64,000 nt of DNA from Hygrophila difformis (lineage: Eukaryota; Streptophyta; Magnoliopsida; Lamiales; Acanthaceae). Of this stretch, positions 12,352 through 25,700 are shown piece by piece; within the stretch, counting starts at the first letter, position 1, and each line of letters starts with the position of its first letter. The stretch spans positions 55,887,120 to 55,951,119 of the forward strand of contig JAOANR010000004.1 of NCBI GenBank assembly GCA_030278955.1. Direction: 5' to 3'. The position numbers and the translations under genes were made by a program. The notes under the pieces were generated by a model. The model had not been told where the DNA came from, searched no databases, and saw only the letters and a list, made by a program, of their open reading frames with translations.

Positions 12352-14754
12352 TTAATTTACTCCCTAATATGTTGTACATTTTGACTATTGTCCCTAAAGT
12401 TTTTAATTATTTATACTTTTTATTATCTTTTTATCATTTAAAATTTATATTTTGTTAAGTAATGTATTTTAAATTTTTATTGTGATTAGTTTTTATGGAC
12501 TTATCTTTAATTTTATAAAATAAATTTTAATTATAATTACGCATTGATTATCTGTTAATTTTTAAGATAGTATTTTATTCCATAACATTTTATCCAATTT
12601 TTTCTTTTCCTTATTGATTATGAAAAAAGTTGGTAGTTAATATTTTCGTTTAATTTAATTAAATTTTTATTATTTTTAATTCATTAGTATTATAAGCCCT
12701 AAAATTAATTTATACTACCGATACAAAATTTTTTAGGGATATATTTTTTTCGCACATTTTTATTATTATAAACTATTTTTTTTATCTGGATAATGATATT
12801 TATTATCTGAGAAATTCTAATGAAATAAAAATTAAAAAAATAAAAAATCTGAAAAATGCTGAAATTGAAATAAAAATGTTCAAATAAAGTAAAATAAGAA
12901 TCTAAATATAATTAATAATAAAATTACTTTCTAAAATTAAAGATATTAAAATGAATATAATTTGATTTATCATTCATTATATGTTATTTTATTTTATTAA
13001 ATAGTATAATCTAATTTTATTAGTTAATTATATTTTTTGTATTAATTTTAAAGGGAAATTAATTACTAAATACATTATTTTCAAATTGTTGTGCTAATGC
13101 GAAACTTTTCAAACGTGAATGTGTGGAATGAGATTATTTTCAATTTTCTAGGACCAAAATGAGATATTTTTAGAATTGATGAGGTCGAATTTGATATTTT
13201 AAAAGGTAGAATGGTGGATTTTAAAACTAAATAAAAAATTTAGGTGTATTTTTTGTTTAAAAAAAAAAGGGTACAAATGACCAAACTTGTTAAGTTTAGT
13301 GTTATATTTTGGGAATAGGTCAAATAATAATTAGTTAGTACTATATATTTATGTTTAACTATTTACTTTAGTAAAATACTTCTAATATTCTTTTACGGTA
13401 CTCCGAATTTCATATACATTTTACTGGATAACTATACATTTTTCTTTTATGTTGAAATAGATAAAGATTACTGGATTAATGATATCATTATGTCTAATAA
13501 CTAAATTATGATGTGTTTTAGTCTTTCTTTCTTTTTTTTTTTGCTTTTCTTTATTTTCTTCTTTAAGAAGAACAAAAAATTATGTAGAATTTGTTTAGAA
13601 TGGTATAAATTTTTGTAGGTGATTAATCATTTTATATTAATCAATATTTTAGCATCAATTTAATGTTTACACTATATTTTAATGAAATATTTTATTTAAA
13701 ATATGGATTATATATTTTTTAGACATAAATTTTTAACATAATTAAATTTATTTAATAATATTATAATATTAACATTTTTTAAATATTATGTATTATCTAT
13801 ACAATCAAATAATTTATATATATATTTGTAATCAATTATATCTTATACTTATGAAGATTTTTTCAAGATTTTGTTATATTAATAGATAGATTTATTTTCT
13901 AAATATAGATATTGATGATGTGTCTGATGATGTGGCATTACTGGGCGATTACTCAGCAACTATCAGTCTGCTTACGTGTTTTAATAAGAACCGTTGATGT
14001 AAAAATAAACGTATAATGACTGATTAAACCCTTAAAATTAAGAATGATGAATTAAAATTATTAAGGACAAAAAAGTCTGCACACGCCAAAAAGTATTCAT
14101 GATTTATTATATAGATTTGAGACAAAGTTGTAATGCAAAAATCATAAATGTTGCGAAGCTATAGAAATGGAGGAAGTAATTAATTTGAGATACTTAATTA
14201 CTTATCATAAAAAAAAGAAACAAATTCAGAAAATTAAAAATTAATTATACTCGTATCAAGCTTATACTTCTATATGCATTCACTCAATTAGTTCGTTTAT
14301 ATTTTGTGGTTTCTTTTTAGTCTCTTAAAAAATTAACAAATTATATTATTTGGCCTAATGACCAAATTCTTGATTTCCGTATTTGTATCTTCACCAAAAA
14401 ATTTAAATAAATACATTCATTAATTTTTTGCTTATAAAATACATTCATTAATTCATTAAAAAATAAAAATAAAATAAAATAAAATAAGTCATTCAAACTC
14501 CTATGTAAAGAGAGGATTTCGGCAGATGAGTTTAACTAATAAGTACCGGGAAGATACTAAGGCAATGTAAGAATATACTCCTACTAATTTCATTACTCAT
14601 TAGCATACAATACCAAGAAAATATAACAACCGTTTCTCCAAATTTTTATCCTTTTAAATGTAATATTTTCTTAAAGAGAGGAGGCAAATGAAAAAGGAGA
14701 TATAGGATATTACATAAAGGAGATATAGGATATTACATTTTCAATTAATTATTC
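12352..14754. other. Very AT-rich intergenic DNA without a recognised feature
   Basis: About 2.4 kb of strongly AT-rich sequence with homopolymer runs. I see no gene, no RNA gene and no element with clear termini. It may consist of old, decayed repeats. Confidence 0.5.
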
Positions 14755-14880
14755 CCAACTCAAGGTTGGGTTCTCGAATCCCCACCCAACCATCCATCTC
14801 TCCCTTTGTTTCCTTTCTAATTTGTGTGGTATGAGCTCCCACCACCTCTTTTCAGGCTTTTAATGACTCTTAAAAAAAAT
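14755..14880 (+). mobile_element. Second SINE-like family, copy 1 (truncated)
   Basis: The segment contains ggttgggttctcgaatcccc, then cccacccaaccatcc, then 'aatttgtgtggtatgagctcccacc' and an A-rich end. The same order recurs at about 16629-16765 and 34385-34545, so the three are copies of one dispersed family. The ttctcgaatccc stretch resembles a pol III B-box. The 5' part with an A-box is only seen well in the 34385 copy. Confidence 0.55.
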
Positions 14881-15846
14881 TAATTATTCGATAGATATTT
14901 TCAATTAATTATTAATCTTGCTTATTGATTATTGAATATGATAAATCGACAAATTACAGGTATTATAAATTTTCAGAATTTTGTACTATGTAATGGTTTT
15001 TGTTTGGAGTAATAGCATGGGTTTAGTAGCACTGTAGCAGTAGGCATGTAATTGAAACAAATGGACTTTCGTTTAGAAAAGCCCATTTCATCAATCTTCA
15101 TGGGCCAAAGCCCAAATCTGCATGTATACAGGGAGTCAGGAACTTCACTAAATTAAAAATAAACCTGATTTGTAAGACATATATAGTATTTAAGAAAAAC
15201 AGAAAAAAAAAACTTTTTAATATTTCAGTACATGATGTTTATATCCTCCGTGATATAATTATACTATTGTAAGTCATTAATTAATTAATTATATATATAT
15301 ATATATATCATATAAAATGGTGAGGGAGGATCCATTATTTTTGAAATCTTCCGCCAAAAATATTTTTGAAACAATTTTTTCATAATTTTGAATTAATTTA
15401 AAAAATAACATTACTACTATAAATATCTTTTATGGAATAGTATTAATTTTTTAATATATTAATTCTCCTACTTCTCTTGCTGAAACTTAACAACTAATTA
15501 AATATATTTAACGACTCAATTTTACAATAACAAGTATAGTTTTTTTTTGTTAAATTGAAGTGAATCTTTTTATTATTATTTATTAAAAACTAAAAGACAA
15601 TCATGCATTGCAGTTTGCACGGGACAGTAGTTAGTATGTATGTAAATGATGTAAAATTAAAACATTTAAAAAATCTCATGAAACTGAAAAAAATTAAGAA
15701 AGAAATACTACAATATACTATATGCATGGTATATATTTCTCAATGGTTATATTATATATGCGTTAATATCATTAAAATACTATAGTAATCTGTCGCAGAA
15801 CATTATATCTTATGTTGGTGAAATGATGATCGTAATTGGCCCTATC

Positions 15847-15889
<43 letters not shown>

Positions 15890-16628
15890 GAAAATGGTGG
15901 AATTGACCCTATCTTTTAGTATATGATTGTCTTAGTTATTACTTATAATAAAAGCATCTATTGCTTAAATTTAGTTAATAGTTTGTGTCTTTAATTTGCA
16001 AATGGGTGTCAGCACTATAGTTAATAGTTTGTGTCTTTAATTTACAAATGGATGCTAGCTAGCTAAAATTAAAAATATAATTATATAAAATAGAACAAAG
16101 AAAAGAGAAAAATAAATGCAAAGACCTTAAAAATTGTCACCTTCTTGTTCATTGCTCTATTCGTTGTATATTCTCTAACCATTGCCTTATGACATATAGA
16201 TATATTGATTGTGTAGTGCTACCTATTTTTAAGTTTCATGCATCCTAATTTCGATCATTTTATTCGGTCTTTTTGCGAGCTAGCTAGATAGCTAAATTGC
16301 CTTCTTAAAGAAAATGGTTTCCGATTCGATAATCAAGAGATATAAATTCCTAATTATTCTTCAAAAGAAACGATAATATAATTAGTCATGCACTCTAATT
16401 AGAATAATTAATTAATTACTTGACATAATAGAAGTAATAAATTGCGGAATCAGGTTCTTTTGTTGAATGGACATGAACAAAAGTTTTGGAATTAAATTCC
16501 AATAGGTACAAAAAGTTTTCTCTTTTCCCCTAAGAAAACAAAATTAAAACAGGGAAAAGAAAAGGACAGATAATTAATTTAATTACTGCTGGAGATGAGG
16601 ACTTAATTGGGCCTATTACTCAATTAGT
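14881..16628. other. AT-rich intergenic DNA
   Basis: There is a T-run followed by an A-run at about 15849-15890 and (TA)n at about 15290-15308. A 50-base segment is duplicated at 15970-16050 ('ttagttaatagtttgtgtctttaatttrcaaatgg'). No gene is supported. Confidence 0.5.
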
Positions 16629-16770
16629 TCTTTGACTCCCAATTTTTAGGTTGGGTGTTTGATTTTCCACCCGACTCCTATCATTTTCCTTCGGCCCTTT
16701 ATAACTTGTGTGGCATAAACTCCCACCAACACTTTCCTAATTTGTATAGCTATTAAGAAAAAAATAATAA
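16629..16770 (+). mobile_element. Second SINE-like family, copy 2
   Basis: It has the same block order as 14755-14880: gactcccaattt, ggttgggtgtttgattttcc, cacccgactcc, and 'taacttgtgtggcataaactcccacc', ending in an A-rich tail followed by (ATA)n. The B-box-like part is degenerate. Ends are approximate and no TSD was identified. Confidence 0.55.
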
Positions 16771-16798
16771 TAATAATAATTATTGCTGACTGGCATTT

Positions 16799-16946
16799 AA
16801 TATTGAAGTTATATATTGATAGTGTTGAGGTTCTTGTCTGATTATTGCATAGAGCAGTGCCCTTTCCCTTAAACAAACCAAGATATGGAATGATGAATAA
16901 ATAAATTTAAAGGTGTGGAAACTGATGCATGATAGAATTAATAACA
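16799..16946. repeat. Block B of a permuted duplication, copy 1
   Basis: This 148-bp block, from aatattgaagttatatat to gaattaataaca, is nearly identical to 18343-18494. Here it lies immediately left of block A (16947-17325), whereas the second copy lies immediately right of block A'. It is non-coding; ORFs read through it in both copies have no known domain. Confidence 0.8.
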
Positions 16947-17325
16947 CTAGTATTTCCCCGCCCAATGGGCGGAAATTTTGAACAATATGAATAAAATTAT
17001 GTCGATTACATTCTCCAACATCCTTAAACAATTATTAAACTATTTTAAGTATTACATGAGTACATCTATACATTGCATAGAAATCGACCAACATATGTTA
17101 TTACCAATATTTATATATTACAATTTAGTATCTAAAAATACTTACACTATAATAAACAATAGTTGAACGGACAAAAAAAATGAAAAAATAAAGATAAAAA
17201 AGTTTCTACTCACGACTGTAATGTCATACATTGACAAATAAAATACGTGAAATTATATTGTACTCGATAATTGATTATTGATATTGATTCACCCTAAAGC
17301 ATTGATATATTAGAAATTTCATAAA
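16947..17325 (-). mobile_element. Block A, copy 1: Helitron-like 3' end with GC hairpin
   Basis: Block A starts (plus strand) ctagtatttccccgcc and holds the GC-rich palindrome CCGCCCAATGGGCGG in an AT-rich context. Read on the minus strand the hairpin is followed by about 10 bases, then CTAG and a host T. Plant Helitrons end this way (hairpin, CTRR, inserted before T). The remaining 350 bp matches 17944-18338 at high identity. No Helitron 5' TC end or RepHel gene is seen, so this is at most a non-autonomous copy. Confidence 0.5.
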
Positions 17326-17943
17326 GACGTAGATATTTCCAAATTAAATTAGAAAATATAAGAAATACTCTTGTAAATGATACTATTGACAAATTAAAAT
17401 GTCTATAATTTCATCAACTTAGCTTATTGTCGTACCCATAAAGTTTTTATTACATCTTTTATTTGGTGATACTCTTTATATATAATAATTAATGAAACTA
17501 AATTATCTAATATGAATTTCGCTCAATTTGGTTCTCCTATATTTTGAAAGTGCATTATATTTTTTTAATTTAATAATTCCTTCATTTTATAGTGAAAAGG
17601 AATTGACTTTTGCTATTATTTATTATTCAAGTTTGACTAATGCTTATACAACATCTATATAAGATTTTAAAAAAAAAAAACATAGTCAAGTGGGATCTCG
17701 TTAGATTCGTCTCATCATGTAGATTTACAATATCAAATTTTTAGAATTTTTTCTTGTACACATTTTGAGTTATTGATGAGTTATTACTCATTTGAAATAT
17801 GTATTGGATTGCATGCAGAAAGTGAATGTTGAGGAAATAGGTATGTTACTGTTCATAAGGGAATTTTTGTGAGAGATAATTGATCGGTTACTGTTCATAA
17901 GAGTAGATTACTATTCATAAGGGATATTGTTTTTATATAGTAG
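17326..17943. other. AT-rich spacer with a decayed MITE
   Basis: About 17576-17845 resembles the interior of the Stowaway-like MITE at 997-1260 (shared 'tagtcaagtgggatctcgttag' region), but its ends are degenerate. Nothing else is recognised. Confidence 0.4.
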
Positions 17944-18338
17944 TAGTATTTTCCCCGCCCAATGGGCGGAAATTATGGAAATATGATTAAAATTATCCAA
18001 TTTAACAAATAAAATTATTTTATTATGTCGGTTACATTCCCCAACCTTCTTAAACTATTTTAAGCATTACATGATTACATCTATGTATTGCATAGAAATC
18101 GACCAACATATGTCATTATCAATATTTATATATTACAATTTAGTATCTTAAAAAATACTTATACTACAAACAATTGTTGAAACGACAAAAAAATGAAAAA
18201 GCAAAGATAAAAACTTTTCTACTCAAGACTCCAATGTCATACATTGACAAAGAAAGTACGTGAAATCGTAATGTACTCGATAATTGATTATTGATATTGA
18301 TTCACCCTAAATCGCCGAGATATTAGAAATTTCATAAA
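17944..18338 (-). mobile_element. Block A', copy 2 of the Helitron-like element
   Basis: It is the same sequence as 16947-17325 with small indels, including the palindrome CCGCCCAATGGGCGG at about 17955. The terminal CTAG of copy 1 is replaced by a tagtagtagtatt run here, so the exact end is blurred. It continues directly into block B' at 18343. Confidence 0.5.
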
Positions 18339-18342
18339 TAAT

Positions 18343-18494
18343 AATATTGAAGTTATATATTGATAGTGTTGAGGTTCTTGTCTGATTATTGCATAGAGCA
18401 GTGCCCCTTTCCCTTAAACAAACCAAGATATGGAATGATGAATAAATAAATTTAAAGGTGTGGAAACTGATGATGCATGATAGAATTAATAACA
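18343..18494. repeat. Block B' of the permuted duplication, copy 2
   Basis: Nearly identical to 16799-16946. At its right end the sequence runs on uninterrupted into 'tgggaatctgcaaatc', so this copy probably represents the older, undisturbed arrangement. Confidence 0.8.
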
Positions 18495-20024
18495 TGGGAA
18501 TCTGCAAATCAAATTCCTTGAGCACTGACCCTTGAAATTTATGTGGATTATTCTTTTCAGTCATGTGAAATTCATCATTACTACACTGAAATGACTCAAT
18601 TATATTCTTGTTTTTACTATACATAGCCCACAAAACGTTATATCACAGCACATATTCTTTAAGTGAAGTGGGTGAATATATATATATACTATGAGTGAGG
18701 CTATATATTGTTATCCTTATGAATGAAGAAAAGTTGATGCCACTAAATATGCATTATAATTTCATCATAGTACAATGATATGTTAGGTTAGAAATTGACA
18801 CTGTATGTATTTTTTTAAAAAAAAACATATAGCATGCATGATAGTATTTTAGTTTAATTTATCCTTAATTATATCGGCAGCATGAGACGACTGTCTTTAT
18901 TTCTTCGTCAATTCATGAAAAATAAATTACATTTGATTGTTATGTTATAGGTAGGTGACCCGTATATGATCTAATTCATCTGTAAAAGATTCATATAGTA
19001 TACCTTAACTTGATGACGTATATATGGATATACACTATACGTAGTTCATAAATTGGTGTATTATGATTTATGTCCAATATATATAGTCATTAACTTTTGT
19101 AGTAATTTATTAATAATATTGGTTGATTCAACAGTGATTGGGGCTGACTTTTGTAGGATGGACCGATATGGTTCAATCAGCGCAATGATGATTGGAAGAA
19201 GAATGAAATCAATTTGATTTCAGAACTCACCCCAAGTCAAATTAGACTACTGGGTCGGATACTGCGTGGTTTTAAAAAAAATACTTTTGCAATTCTCTAT
19301 TTTAATCCACTTTTTTTTTTTTTGGGTGTATACATGATATCTCCGGGCCTCATCAGGTCCAAAACTAATCTATCGAGTATTGGGTGCGCGGGCATTGAAG
19401 AAGCATTGTCTCTCAAAGAGAAATTTTGCACACATAAATGCTCGATCGAGCTCGGGATATTTGTTTAAGCCATCAAAGTTTCATAAGGCTTATGTTAATT
19501 GTTGGTTATTTAATCGTGATGCATATAAAATAAAATACGAATTAAAAAGAAAAGCAAACACCACGCTTATTGGGCAATATTATTAATGCACAAATTAAAG
19601 TCATTTTATTTTGAAGCTGCTGGGTAAGTTGCTAATATAATGATCCCATTTGAGTTTAATATTTTTTTATTTAATTTGACATTTTTTTTTTTTTTTTTTT
19701 TTTGTTTTATGTTGCAATACTTTTACTCGCAGTCGCAGCATCTTTTTTCTTCGCAATCGATCGATCCAAGTCAATATTATTCTACTTTCATTATTATAAT
19801 TAATCATCTCCATGGACCACTTTATTATGATGAGGCCCTGCAGGCTCCCTCATAAGTCACAACCACTCCCCCTCTGTAATATTTGATGACATTAATGATT
19901 GGAATATAATTTTCTTCTTGTAAACATTTATATTCCAGTGTCGATAAAAAGACACACAAATCATAAATAAATAAAGAAATTAGATGGAGAATCAGAAGTG
20001 AAATCGAACCCCGTTGAAATATAA
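18495..20024. other. Intergenic DNA, no recognised gene
   Basis: AT-rich DNA with T-runs at about 19311 and 19681. A few ORFs of 60-84 codons occur but none has recognisable similarity or gene context. Confidence 0.5.
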
Positions 20025-20033
20025 TTTAATTAA
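20025..20033. other. 9-bp target-site duplication, left
   Basis: TTTAATTAA lies directly left of the MULE-like element and is repeated exactly at 20702-20710. Nine bases is the usual target-site duplication length of Mutator-like elements. Confidence 0.8.
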
Positions 20034-20701
20034 GGGTTCGCTTATGGTGCAACCATGGAATCCGCAGCACATTAAGGCATCAATAACAATGGTTCATTTA
20101 CATCCAAAGGTTGGGAGATGGGTAAAGTTGTACAAAAAATATATATAATGGTCTCGTCGCTGAAATACATATAAGATTGTAAATGATATATCGCTGAAAT
20201 ACACACAACTCATCGCTGAAATATGTTAAACCACGAAATTGGAGTCGCAACTTTTACGAAGTCGTTGAAATGCACATCATACAGTCGCTGAAAAATACTA
20301 TAGCACGTCGCTGAAATATATTATAATACGTCGTTGAAATATGTTAAATGAAAGAATTAGAGTTGCAACTTTACGAAGTCGTTGAAATCCACATTATCAA
20401 GTCGCTGAAAATTACTATAACACGTCGCTGAAATATACTATCATACGTCGCTGAAATACACAGAAGCCGTCGCTGAAAACACTTTGCATGTCGCTGAAAT
20501 ATATTATAGCTTGTCGCTATTAATCAACATATCGCTGAAATGTACCTAAGCTGTCGCTGAAATGTACTAAACTATATTTGGGATGAATATATCCAATTTA
20601 CTATTTTACCCTTCAAGTTGATCTCAACCATTAGTTTACAAATTAAATGAACGGTTGTGATGCGTCGCAGCACATCAAGTCGCCGTACCCTAACGGATCC
20701 C
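20034..20701. mobile_element. Non-autonomous Mutator-like element with internal minisatellite
   Basis: The 668-bp element starts GGGTTCGCTTATGG and ends CCGTACCCTAACGGATCCC. Its ends form imperfect terminal inverted repeats of about 65 bp, with shared blocks around gcagcac/gtgctgcg and ggttcatttaa/ttaaatgaacgg. Exact 9-bp target duplications (TTTAATTAA) flank it. The interior (about 20147-20570) is a degenerate minisatellite with about twenty GTCGCTGAAATA-type units, some joined into a longer higher-order repeat around gaagtcgttgaaat. There is no coding capacity, so mobilisation would need a transposase from elsewhere. Confidence 0.85.
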
Positions 20702-20710
20702 TTTAATTAA

Positions 20711-21968
20711 AGGGTCAAACATCTCCCTCTTTTAATTACATCTTCTGATTGACAAAACATATATGTTATTACAAAACATATGCGGTGAGTGAGTGCTTGT
20801 GTTAACCCTAGACAATAGTAATAGACATCGTACACCTTCTCTCTTACTATTATCTTAATTTTAATAACAAGTCAAATTATAAAGCACGTCCTTTTCACAT
20901 CGTCTGCTGATTGCTTCCTCACTTGCTCGAAACTCATCATCTTATAATAATAATTATTTACAATTTGGCATCAACAGCCTCACAATAATTCGATGAGATC
21001 TTAATCAAGAGAAGCTTGCATTTCTATAAATTATTAAATGTCTTGATCTCATGTGGTAATTGGTGATTCATTACACCAGTACATATTTGTTTATTACAAT
21101 GATTGTTCCTCAGGACCACCCTAGCTAGGCCTATATCCCTGTCAATAACTCTCCTTAATTCGTTGTCACAGATCATATCATATATACTGATGAAATGCTC
21201 CAACTAATTCATTGAATTGAATTGAATTATATATATATACGCCTGTGCCAACAAATTAAAGAAGCAAGGTATCCATCCTCGGAGTTTGATCCAGGAAGAA
21301 TATATATCATCGTTGTTTCAGAATCATAGATGAAAATCCATCCTCTTGGAATGGAATATATAATATAAGTCGTTATTTTGGAAGTTCTTGTTGGAAATGA
21401 GGGACATGTTGTTAATGATAGCTCATAAATTAAGTATTTTCAAATCGAAGGAATGCATCTTTTTTTTCGACTGTTAACTTTAAAGTTGTAGTATCTTTTT
21501 TTCCTTACAAAAATAAAAATATATATATATATATTGATTCAATTGTAAGTTTTGGGAATTCCATATATTATACCCCACTGGCCAATATAAGCAAGTCCCA
21601 GTTGGATTGCCCGTGATGATTTGATCTTCCCATGTTGATTTAGCGCGCAAATCCTCTTTTCCACTCATCATTGTTCCAATCCTATGAATGTATACATAAT
21701 TCATAGGAACCAAATCCACTCATATATATAATGAAATAATTAATTCCTTGATTTCCAAATCCAAAAGAATCATAATTAATAAACTGGAACCAAATGGACC
21801 ATTGTGGTCTAATCAATCATTATTTACCGTTTTGCTCCTGCTATTCAAATTCCAATCTAATTAACTTTCAATATAATGGCAAGAAAAAATTGCGCAATAT
21901 GACACAAATTATTTTCCTGATAACCATGGTCCATGGGCATTATCTTTAGCCAGGTTACATTATTATAT
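20711..21968. other. Intergenic DNA, no recognised gene
   Basis: Nothing with a supportable function is seen. There is a (TA)n stretch at about 21228 and 21520. Confidence 0.5.
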
Positions 21969-22199
21969 TACTCCCTCCGTCCCAACTAAGATGTCTTGTT
22001 TGATTTCTGCACACAATCCAATACACTTTTTAAATTGTTAATATCTCAAAATATATATCAATAAAAATTAGACGAATCTAACAAGACCGAACTCGACTAT
22101 TTTTTTCAAATACATACGTATAATAATATTGAGTCAAAGTTAAACAATGAACAGTGTAAAAAAGTCAAACAAGACGTCTTACACGGGACGGAGGGAGTA
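21969..22199. mobile_element. Stowaway-like MITE, copy 4 (best preserved)
   Basis: It begins TACTCCCTCCGTCCCAAC and ends GGGACGGAGGGAGTA, giving nearly perfect terminal inverted repeats with TA at both ends. It is 231 bp. Its interior matches copy 1 at 184-445 closely, including 'tctgcacacaatccaat'. It sits about 530 bp upstream of the ABCB start codon and so lies in or near that gene's promoter region. Confidence 0.85.
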
Positions 22200-22732
22200 T
22201 TAGGTATTAGTCCCTAATTAATGAGTGGTATATACACCCTTTAATTGGCTAAAATCCCTTTATTTGACTTTAAGATTAATTTGATATGATCATGGATATG
22301 ATACTTTTATATTACATGGATCAGTCCCCTAATTATAATGAGTGGTTATAGAAGGAACACATACACTAAAAACCCTTTTATTCGGTAATTTGCAAAAAGC
22401 CAGGTACCCTTTTTTTTTTTTTTTTTTCATCCGTTAGTTTTTAAATTCATTGATGTACGTTCTTGCAAAAAGGGCGGGCCTCATCAGCTTGTCTATTTCT
22501 ATATGTCCGACATGTTTATGTGACACTGACAATTACTCCCCGGCCATTTTGCTATACTCGTCGTCCTTTTTCCAGCTTCGTCAAAATAGAAGAATTGCTT
22601 CTTTCATTTGACGCTAGCTTAGCTACATCAAAACCGACGAGTGCTATTAGCTCTTTTTTATTGAGACAAGACAGCCTCATAATATAACAAAAAGAAACCC
22701 TGCAGGCAACCGCCAACAGGGCAGTAATAATC

Positions 22733-25700
22733 ATGGTCGAGGAGGATCACTGTCGTCCCGACAAAGATATGAAAACAACGGAGAATTCCAGAAGCGGCAG
22801 CAGCAGCAGCAACAAGAAGGCCACGGCCACGGCCAAACCTGTGAAAAAAGTCCCATACTATATAATGCTATTCGCCTATGCAGACCGTACAGATTATGCC
22901 CTAATGATCATCGGCCTCATTACTTCTATTGGGAGCGGCTTGTGCTTGCCATTGATGACGCTCCTGTTCGGACAATTGGCCGACTCTTTCGGACACAATA
23001 ACGTCTCCACCAAAAGAGTTGTCCAGGAAGTGTCCAAGGTAAATAATAAGGAAAATACACTAGCTAGTGCATATATACATTTAATTAATTTCCTCTCAAG
23101 TACATATATACAGTGTGAATGAAGAGAGGCTATATATATATATATATATTCTCACTTGTACTGATGATCAGGTATCTTTAAAGTTCGTGTATCTTGCCTT
23201 GGGGTCGGGCGTTGCAGCATTCTCCCGTAAGCGTTTAATTAGTACTAGACCAGTGTTCATGCATTTTTAGATTAAGAAATTATAACTTGGATAATGAACC
23301 AAATTAAATTGGAAATTGTATGTGTCTTTTTTTTTTTTTCTTTTTTTTCTGTTTTGGTTTGGTGTGTGTGTGTGTTACTGTTGAACTGTTGATAATAGAG
23401 GTGTCATGCTGGACAATCACGGGCGAAAGACAAGCTGTCCGTATCCGGAATTTATACCTAAAAGCGATATTGAGACAAGATATAGGATACTTCGACACAG
23501 AAACAAACACTGGAGAGATCATCGAACGGATGAGCAACGACACCACTATCATACAAGATGCCACCGGCGAGAAGGTATATATTTTGCTTTTGCTTTTTGC
23601 TATCAATGAATTTTTATTTTTATTTTTTTAAAAAAAAAATCAATTAGTTAGTAGTATTATTTTGTTTTTGGGTATCAATCACACCTTGTAATATTAAATT
23701 TGCCACTAAATACATAGTACTACATTATAACAGATTAAAATTGCTTATAAGGTCAAAATGGTATAATTAATTGTTACCTATGGAAATTATTAATAGCAAA
23801 AGGTCTTGATATTTTAACTATAAATTAGTGTCATAAAATTGACTAACATCTTATTTAAGAGTTAAATTAAATATTGGACTGGATTAAATCATATTTCTCT
23901 TCATCAAACCGAGTTGGCATGAGTAGTATGGAGCTCTGACAACTTAAGCAAATGTCTCACATTCGAACTTTTATGTATGCAGAATTCTGCGTTGAAATTT
24001 AATTTACTTTAAAAGAAATATGAATAGATATATGCATTGCTTCATCATGGTTCCCCACTATGGTGTATAGGAATTTATATGTTAACAGCACTTCAGAAGA
24101 AAAAAAAAATAGCTTATATATGCTTTTACCATCTTCTCAAATGTTATTCCAATCTAACCCAAAAAAAAATTGTTATTCCAATCTTCGCTAAACAAATTTA
24201 ATTTAAGTGAGGACGAAACAAAGGGCATCAAAGTCTTAGAATCAATGAATCATTATAAGTACAATTTTTTGACAACAATTAGATTGTCACATAATTGTGT
24301 TACTTTTACACTTAATTGGCAACAACACATCTATCAAACTTTGGGGCAAAAATGCCACACATCCGAATTATCCATCCTGAAGTTTATCTTTTAGATTTTG
24401 CCTGCAACACCAAAAGTAGAACGTTTTCGACTCATCTTCGAGCATATTGAAATGCACAGATAGGCAAGTTTCTGCAGCTGACGGCATCCTTCTTTGGAGG
24501 TTTCATAATAGCCTTAATAAGGGGATGGCTTCTTACATTGGTCTTGATGTCCGCGATCCCCGTGCTCATCATCTCAGCTGCTTTTATGACCATGGTAATG
24601 GCGAAACTGACAGTCAAGGCACAGGCTGCGTACTCAGAGGCAGCTGCAGTGGTTGATCAAACAATTAGCTCAATCAGAACTGTAATAAAAATCAAAATCA
24701 TGTGCCTTATAGTACTACTTTAACTCATCCCTTTCATACGGTATGGTTCTTGCGCGGCCGTTAAATGGTGCCTAGGTTTCGTCGTGCAGGTTGCATCATT
24801 CACAGGGGAGACGCGGGCGGTTGCAAGATTTGATGAGTCGTTGTACAAGGCATATAAAGCCGGCGTGCAGGAGGGCTTAGCAGCCGGATTGGGTTCCGGT
24901 GTGTTCATGTTGGTTTTATTCTGCAGCTACGGTTTGGCGATTTGGTTTGGCGCTAAAATGATCGTGGAGAGAGGGTACACAGGAGGTGCATTCTTGAACA
25001 TAGTTATGTCCATTTTGATGGGATCTTTGTAAGTTCAAATATTTTTTTTAGGAAAACTAAATCAAATGCACAATAATCATGAAAAAGGCTGATCATTTAA
25101 TTTTTTCCTTTATTCTCACGTTGTTCTCACGCATGATCTTCAGTTCATTCGGGCAAATATCTCCTTGCCTGACGGCGTTCGGAGCTGGCCAAGTTGCTGC
25201 TTTCAAAATCTTTGAAACAATCAACAGAAAACCGGACATCGACCCTTACACTGCAGACAGGCTAATGCTGAAAGATATTCGTGGAGAAGTTGAATTGAAG
25301 GAGGTGTATTTTAGCTACCCAGCTCGACCAAATGAGGCGATATTCCAAGGGCTGACTCTTGAAATTCCTGATGGGAAAACGCTAGCATTGGTGGGAGAGA
25401 GCGGAAGCGGGAAATCGACGGTGATCAGTCTGATACAGAGATTTTACGATCCACAACGAGGTGAGGTTCTGATTGATGGGATTAACATCAAAGAATATCA
25501 GCTGAGGTGGATTCGGGGGAAGATTGGGCTGGTCAGCCAGGACCCGGTGCTGTTGGCGTCCACCATTGGAGAAAATATTGCGTATGGAAACGACGCGGCA
25601 TCGGCCGAAGAAATTAGGGTTGCTGCTGAACATGCCAATGCCGCTAAATTCATAGATATGCTTCCCCAGGGACTGAACACGAGGGTAGGCGCGAATGGAA

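Noticed and set aside
20147..20570. CRISPR-like array of short regular repeats
   Set aside because: The units are degenerate, spacers are short and themselves repetitive, the array sits between MULE TIRs, and the DNA is plant nuclear.
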